Part shown: positions 7,657 to 10,292 of the stretch, one piece after another
Layout of the letters: the number at the start of each line of letters is the position of its first letter
Position numbering within the stretch: position 1 is the stretch's first letter
From: Lichtheimia corymbifera B2541
Taxonomy: Eukaryota; Mucoromycota; Mucoromycetes; Mucorales; Lichtheimiaceae
NCBI GenBank assembly: GCA_000697475.1
Contig: JNEU01000283.1
Span: 1-10,292 of the forward strand
Reading direction: 5' to 3'
DNA length: 10,292 nucleotides
The notes under the pieces: model-generated
What the model saw: the letters and a program-made list of their open reading frames with translations, nothing else
The model's database searches: none
What the model was told of the DNA's origin: nothing
Translations under genes and position numbers: made by a program

Positions 7657-8404
7657 CATAGACGACATTGTGCTAGAAAATAGAAAACGAAAGAGAAGTG
7701 GAAACAGAGAAAATAAAAGACGACGCGTTGAACCACGCCAAAATAAGACTATTCGAGCAAAAGCCACACACTTGAGTGTAACCTCACCTTATGCTGACAG
7801 GCTCACACCACCACCCGGAGAACGTAATGAATTATTAGAAAAAGCTCATGCATTCGGGCACTTTGGCGCTGAAGCAATTACCAAATCACTCCATAGTGAT
7901 GGAATACAGTGGAACTCGATGCAGAAAGATGCTGTAGAACTTGTACGTAAATGTACTGAGTGTCAAATACATAACATTGTGAAACATGGATACCATCCAT
8001 TGCGCCCTATTCATGCATATATACCCGGTGATCAATGGGCAATTGATTTGGCAGGCCCATTTCACACCTCATATCTCGGTAACACTTATATCCTTGTAAT
8101 GGTCGACGTATGTACCCGCTTTTGCATTATACGTCCTATACCCAATAAGCAATCTGATACCATAGTAAGAGAACTTATTACCCAATTCTGTACATTTGGT
8201 TTTCCACGATACCTACAAAGTGACAATGGAACCGAATTTGTAAATAGCTTGATAAAAGGATTAGCAGAAGCCGCTGGATTTGATCATCGTTTAACAACCC
8301 CTTACCATCCACGTGCAAATGGCGTCGCCGAACGCTATGTACAAACCACTGTGCGCACTTTGAAGAAATCCATTCATGGTGCCACTAAAGATTGGGATAT
8401 CTTT

Positions 8405-8409
8405 ATACC
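8405..8409 (+). repeat. Target site duplication, left copy (ATACC)
   Basis: ATACC is repeated at 8906-8910, flanking the 496-bp insertion exactly. Insertion plus one copy is 501 bp, a multiple of three. Confidence 0.85.
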
Positions 8410-8905
8410 TGTCGTGCACCGATATACACCGTTCACTCCTATCATACATACAACGGTTGATCTATACCTTATTCAAGGCTATCTTATGTTCGGGTACAGG
8501 ATCCACACATCCGAGTAGTTCACACACACAATAAGGAGATGGCACACATATAAGGGTAAGAGGTAACAAACAATGAATGTGGACTTTGACTTTATCATAG
8601 AAAGGGCTCTTACGCCACTACAGCCCATTTACACGCACGGCTTACACAAATGATCCATTTGTCACACCCACACACGGGTGCCACTATCTCTGCGTATTCC
8701 AACTTATCCAAATACTCAATCAGGAAGCCACGTCAACATCAATCCAAATATCATCCCTTACGCCATCATCCATTAAACATATAAATAAGCGCACTCAATC
8801 ATTGAAATAAATCATCACCATATTATTGAGTCTCACTGTACTCTCTCTTCGTCTTTTTTATCTTCATCTTTATCACTTCTATCTTCTATTATTGTGCGCA
8901 TTTCA
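8410..8905 (+). mobile_element. 496-bp solo-LTR-like insertion in the integrase of element 2
   Basis: It starts TGTCGTGCACC and ends GCGCATTTCA, giving TG and CA termini with a 5-bp duplication ATACC, as expected for an LTR retrotransposon. It contains a TATA box and AATAAA signal near its 3' side, then a pyrimidine-rich stretch, the usual U3-R-U5 layout. There is no coding capacity, so it is best read as a solo LTR left after recombination between two LTRs. It differs from the LTRs of elements 1-3. A small non-autonomous TRIM-like element is an alternative. Confidence 0.75.
8780..8811 (+). promoter_or_regulatory. TATA box and AATAAA signal in the solo LTR
   Basis: TATAAATA lies at 8780-8787 and AATAAA at 8806-8811, followed by CT-rich sequence to the LTR end. 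The orientation is the same as element 2. Confidence 0.5.
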
Positions 8906-8910
8906 ATACC
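8906..8910 (+). repeat. Target site duplication, right copy (ATACC)
   Basis: Matches 8405-8409; integrase coding resumes after it. Confidence 0.85.
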
Positions 8911-9571
8911 CGCTGTACAACTAGCTATTAACGCTAAGATTACCAAACGGCATGATACCGCTCCTTTCAACTTAATGTTCGCACGAAAAATAAATGCCTT
9001 TAGAGATTACAGAGATGAAAAAGGTTTAGAACCTATATCGGCTAGTGAATGGAAGAAAAGAATGAATGATATGGAGAAAATTGTATTTCCCGCTATAAGC
9101 GAAAGAGTTCAAGCCGTTATTAAGGCACAGAAAGATCAATTCGATCGTAAACATTACCTTGTTGAGTTCAAAGAGAACGATGTTGTAAATGTTAAGGTGC
9201 GCGACCGATCTGGTAAGCTTGACAGCACCAGTTACGAAGGTCCCTATACCATAGTGCGACAAACAAAGGGAGGAACATATGTACTTAGAAATGCTAATGG
9301 CGATATTGAACCTCGCAACTATCCGCCATCTGTTTTAAAGCTGATATCCCATGATAATGTTATACCCTGCGATGAGCTATATGTAATCGATAGCATCGTT
9401 GCACACAAAGAAATTAGACCTGGAGTCTATCAATATAAAGTACGATGGAAGGGATACGATGAGTCCGATGATACCTGGGAACCTGAAAAGAATTTTACCT
9501 AAAGACAAACGATCCCGCATTACTGGAAACAACTTGGTGAAATGCCAAGGCGATCCAAACGATCCAAGTAG
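8911..9571 (+). pseudogene. pol: pol of element 2, part 3: integrase C-terminus and chromodomain
   Basis: It resumes at AVQLAINAKITKR, matching AVQLAMNVKVSKR of element 1, and stays in frame with part 2 once the insertion and one duplication are discounted. The GPY/F module is at YEGPY (9233-9247). The chromodomain runs from about 9377 with KYKVRWKGYDESDDTWEP. A TAA at 9500-9502 cuts it short, but the same frame continues with the last chromodomain helix (IPHYWKQLG) and a basic tail RRSKRSK to TAG at 9569-9571. This ending parallels the tail and TAG of element 1. I therefore place the true gene end at 9571 and read the TAA as a nonsense mutation. An ATG-initiated separate protein here is unlikely. 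Confidence 0.85.
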
Positions 9572-9660
9572 ATATTCCATCATTTCTATACCGAGATTCC
9601 TATACCATGTTATTATACCAACTCATTCCCGCTTGCTTGTTCCTGAGGTACATAAGCGAC

Positions 9661-9674
9661 CTGGCAGGGGATGA
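9661..9674 (+). other. 3' polypurine tract, element 2
   Basis: CTGGCAGGGGATGA directly precedes the LTR start TGTGGTAAACG at 9675. Between the pol stop (9571) and this tract lie 89 nt with no recognised feature. Confidence 0.9.
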
Positions 9675-9863
9675 TGTGGTAAACGTGCTATAAGCCAGGG
9701 GCTAATTTTACGACTTGGGTTTCGATCATAGACAACGGTCGCTTATCCCATTATATACCCGCTTTTTAAGATAACCATATAATGATAAACACTTGCATGA
9801 ATGAAACGCATGAATAATTGACACTGACATGGGCATAATGAAAAGTATTTAAGTAGAGATAAT
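9675..9863 (+). repeat. 3' LTR of element 2, cut by element 3
   Basis: It matches the first 189 bp of the 5' LTR (4070-4258) with no difference seen. The match stops after GAGATAAT at 9863, where TGTGGTGGTTCAGG begins. The remaining 78 bp of this LTR should lie beyond element 3, outside the window. Confidence 0.9.
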
Positions 9864-10041
9864 TGTGGTGGTTCAGGCACTACATCTCCGACGTGCTTGG
9901 TATAGGTGTAGCTCAGATTAGATTTATGATTCTTTGTTCTATCTTTCGTTTATATAAAACTTTCAGAACACCTACCGAGTCTCGCGTACTCACTAACGTT
10001 ACCGATACACACACACACACAAACACACCTACACCAGCACA
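9864..10041 (+). repeat. 5' LTR of element 3 (about 178 bp)
   Basis: The start is clear (TGTGGTGGTTCAGG). The end is placed at CAGCACA because a T-rich leader follows, as after the LTR of element 2 (CACA followed by a T run). It includes a CA microsatellite near 10008-10020. The 3' boundary is uncertain by some tens of bases. Confidence 0.55.
9951..9958 (+). promoter_or_regulatory. TATA box of LTR 3
   Basis: TATATAAA at 9951-9958. Transcription would be expected to start around 9976-9985. Confidence 0.6.
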
Positions 10042-10049
10042 TCTTTTTT

Positions 10050-10061
10050 ACGCGAATACTC
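10050..10061 (+). other. Possible self-priming site in the leader of element 3
   Basis: ACGCGAATACTC can pair with GAGTCTCGCGT at 9977-9987, giving 6 and 4 base pairs around a small internal loop. The partner starts 26 nt after the TATA box, so it would be the extreme 5' end of the transcript, as in Tf1-type self-priming. No TGG-starting tRNA primer site follows the LTR. Confidence 0.35.
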
Positions 10062-10070
10062 TTTTTCGAA

Positions 10071-10292
10071 ATGTCTACTCCCAACAACAACAACAACAAC
10101 AACAACAACATGATTGTTGACCAAGACAACGATGGTGGCATTCCATTCAACAACATTCCCGGCCTTACGGCTGAATGGGACAACCCACCTCCCAACGATC
10201 AAGAACAAACAATCGATTTGCTTCAACAGCAAATTCAGCACCAATTGTTGCTCCAACAGCAGCAAGCTGCACAACTTCAGCAACAGCAGCAA
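10071..10292 (+). CDS. gag-like N-terminus of element 3 (runs off the window)
   Basis: The ATG at 10071 opens a frame without stops to the window end, 74 codons. It begins MSTP, then nine Asn codons (AAC repeat, 10083-10109), then an acidic stretch MIVDQDNDGG and a Gln-rich segment with repeated CAA/CAG codons (IDLLQQQIQHQLLLQQQQ and onward). Its place just after an LTR and its polar, Asn-rich start resemble the gag of element 2 (MSNNEENRNQ). The Gag assignment is inferred from position, since the conserved capsid core lies outside the window. The Leu/Gln heptads could form a coiled coil. Confidence 0.65.
   Translation, partial: MSTPNNNNNNNNNMIVDQDNDGGIPFNNIPGLTAEWDNPPPNDQEQTIDLLQQQIQHQLLLQQQQAAQLQQQQQ

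Larger units (their letters stand above)
7454..8409 (+). pseudogene. pol: pol of element 2, part 2: RNase H end and integrase up to the insertion
   Basis: It continues in the same frame after the TAG at 7451. RNase H resumes with GRHFTLYTDHRAL (third Asp, codon 7478-7480) and ends in LPDALSRLF. A Lys/Arg-rich linker (RKRKRSGNRENKRRR) follows and could act as a nuclear localisation signal. The integrase zinc finger has HAFGH and CTEC. The DDE core is complete: Asp in WAIDLAGP (codon 8045-8047), Asp in QSDNGTEF (8222-8224) and Glu in GVAERYVQT (8330-8332). At 8410 the sequence is broken by a solo-LTR-like insertion. The roughly 36 residues after that point are insertion sequence, not integrase. 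Confidence 0.9.
4070..9863 (+). mobile_element. Element 2: near-complete Ty3/Gypsy chromovirus
   Basis: The order is 5' LTR, short leader, gag, protease, RT, RNase H, integrase, GPY/F, chromodomain, PPT, 3' LTR. It sits inside the hAT transposon; the 5 bp before it are CACTG, but the matching duplication would lie past element 3 and cannot be seen. Defects are in-frame stops at 5209, 7451 and 9500, a +1 offset between gag and pol, a 496-bp insertion at 8410-8905, and loss of continuity in the 3' LTR at 9863 where element 3 begins. By eye, the 189 bp shared by both LTRs are identical, which points to recent insertion. Confidence 0.9.
9864..10292 (+). mobile_element. Element 3: start of another LTR retrotransposon
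   Basis: It begins TGTGGTGG exactly where the LTR of element 2 is interrupted, so it inserted there. Its LTR start shares TGTGGT with elements 1 and 2. It holds a TATA box, a CA-rich stretch and then a gag-like ORF running off the window. The expected 5-bp duplication would be ATAAT (9859-9863); its partner is outside the window. Family membership (Gypsy) is inferred from the shared LTR start and the Gag style. Confidence 0.75.

Noticed and set aside
5209..9502. UAR codons read as glutamine (alternative genetic code), because three in-frame TAG/TAA codons interrupt otherwise continuous proteins
   Set aside because: Both Pol proteins end at a homologous TAG after the same basic tail, so TAG works as a stop. 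Point mutations in one copy explain the rest.
9399..9674. Plus-strand ORF of 91 codons across the pol end
   Set aside because: It is out of frame with the chromodomain, which is clearly encoded in the overlapping frame to 9571.
9863..10195. ORFs on both strands across LTR 3
   Set aside because: They translate the LTR, the CA repeat and the AAC repeat; the gag-like frame from 10071 is the coherent one.

Overview
The window is a gene-poor block of nested transposable elements from a eukaryotic nuclear genome. Three elements are Ty3/Gypsy-type LTR retrotransposons, and two of them show a chromodomain at the C-terminus of integrase (chromoviruses). There are also hAT-type DNA transposon remnants. 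No ordinary host gene, tRNA, rRNA or CRISPR array is recognisable. The element types, very short LTRs, AT-rich composition and Asn/Gln-rich Gags suggest a fungus, perhaps an early-diverging (Mucoromycota-like) one. The lineage is an inference that only a database search could settle.

Layout, left to right. Positions 1-150 are unassigned. Positions 151-329 look like a short hAT-like non-autonomous element. Element 1 (about 330-3310) is a 5'-truncated chromovirus: RNase H tail, integrase, GPY/F module, chromodomain, polypurine tract (PPT) and a short 3' LTR. Its integrase is split by a 1245-bp insertion (988-2232) with 32-bp terminal inverted repeats, arrays of palindromic subterminal repeats and a 5-bp target duplication. 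Directly after the LTR lies a small Gypsy pol scrap (3311-3457), then the end of a hAT transposon with a minus-strand transposase C-terminus (3458-4069).

Element 2 (4070-9863) is inserted in that hAT copy. It is a nearly complete chromovirus: 5' LTR, gag, a +1 overlap into pol (protease, RT, RNase H, integrase, chromodomain), PPT and 3' LTR. It carries in-frame stops at 5209, 7451 and 9500 and a 496-bp solo-LTR-like insertion (8410-8905, 5-bp duplication). The 189 bp shared by its two LTRs look identical. Element 3 starts at 9864 inside the 3' LTR of element 2 and runs off the window in an Asn/Gln-rich gag.

The most notable signal is that in elements 1 and 2 a copy of that element's own PPT sits inside the pol reading frame, between RNase H and integrase. 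The two families differ in PPT sequence, and each internal copy matches its own 3' PPT (12 nt and 14 nt). This looks like a central PPT, as known from lentiviruses and Ty1. Further points of interest are the palindrome-array transposon, a possible antizyme-like +1 shift at the gag stop, and possible Tf1-like self-priming leaders.
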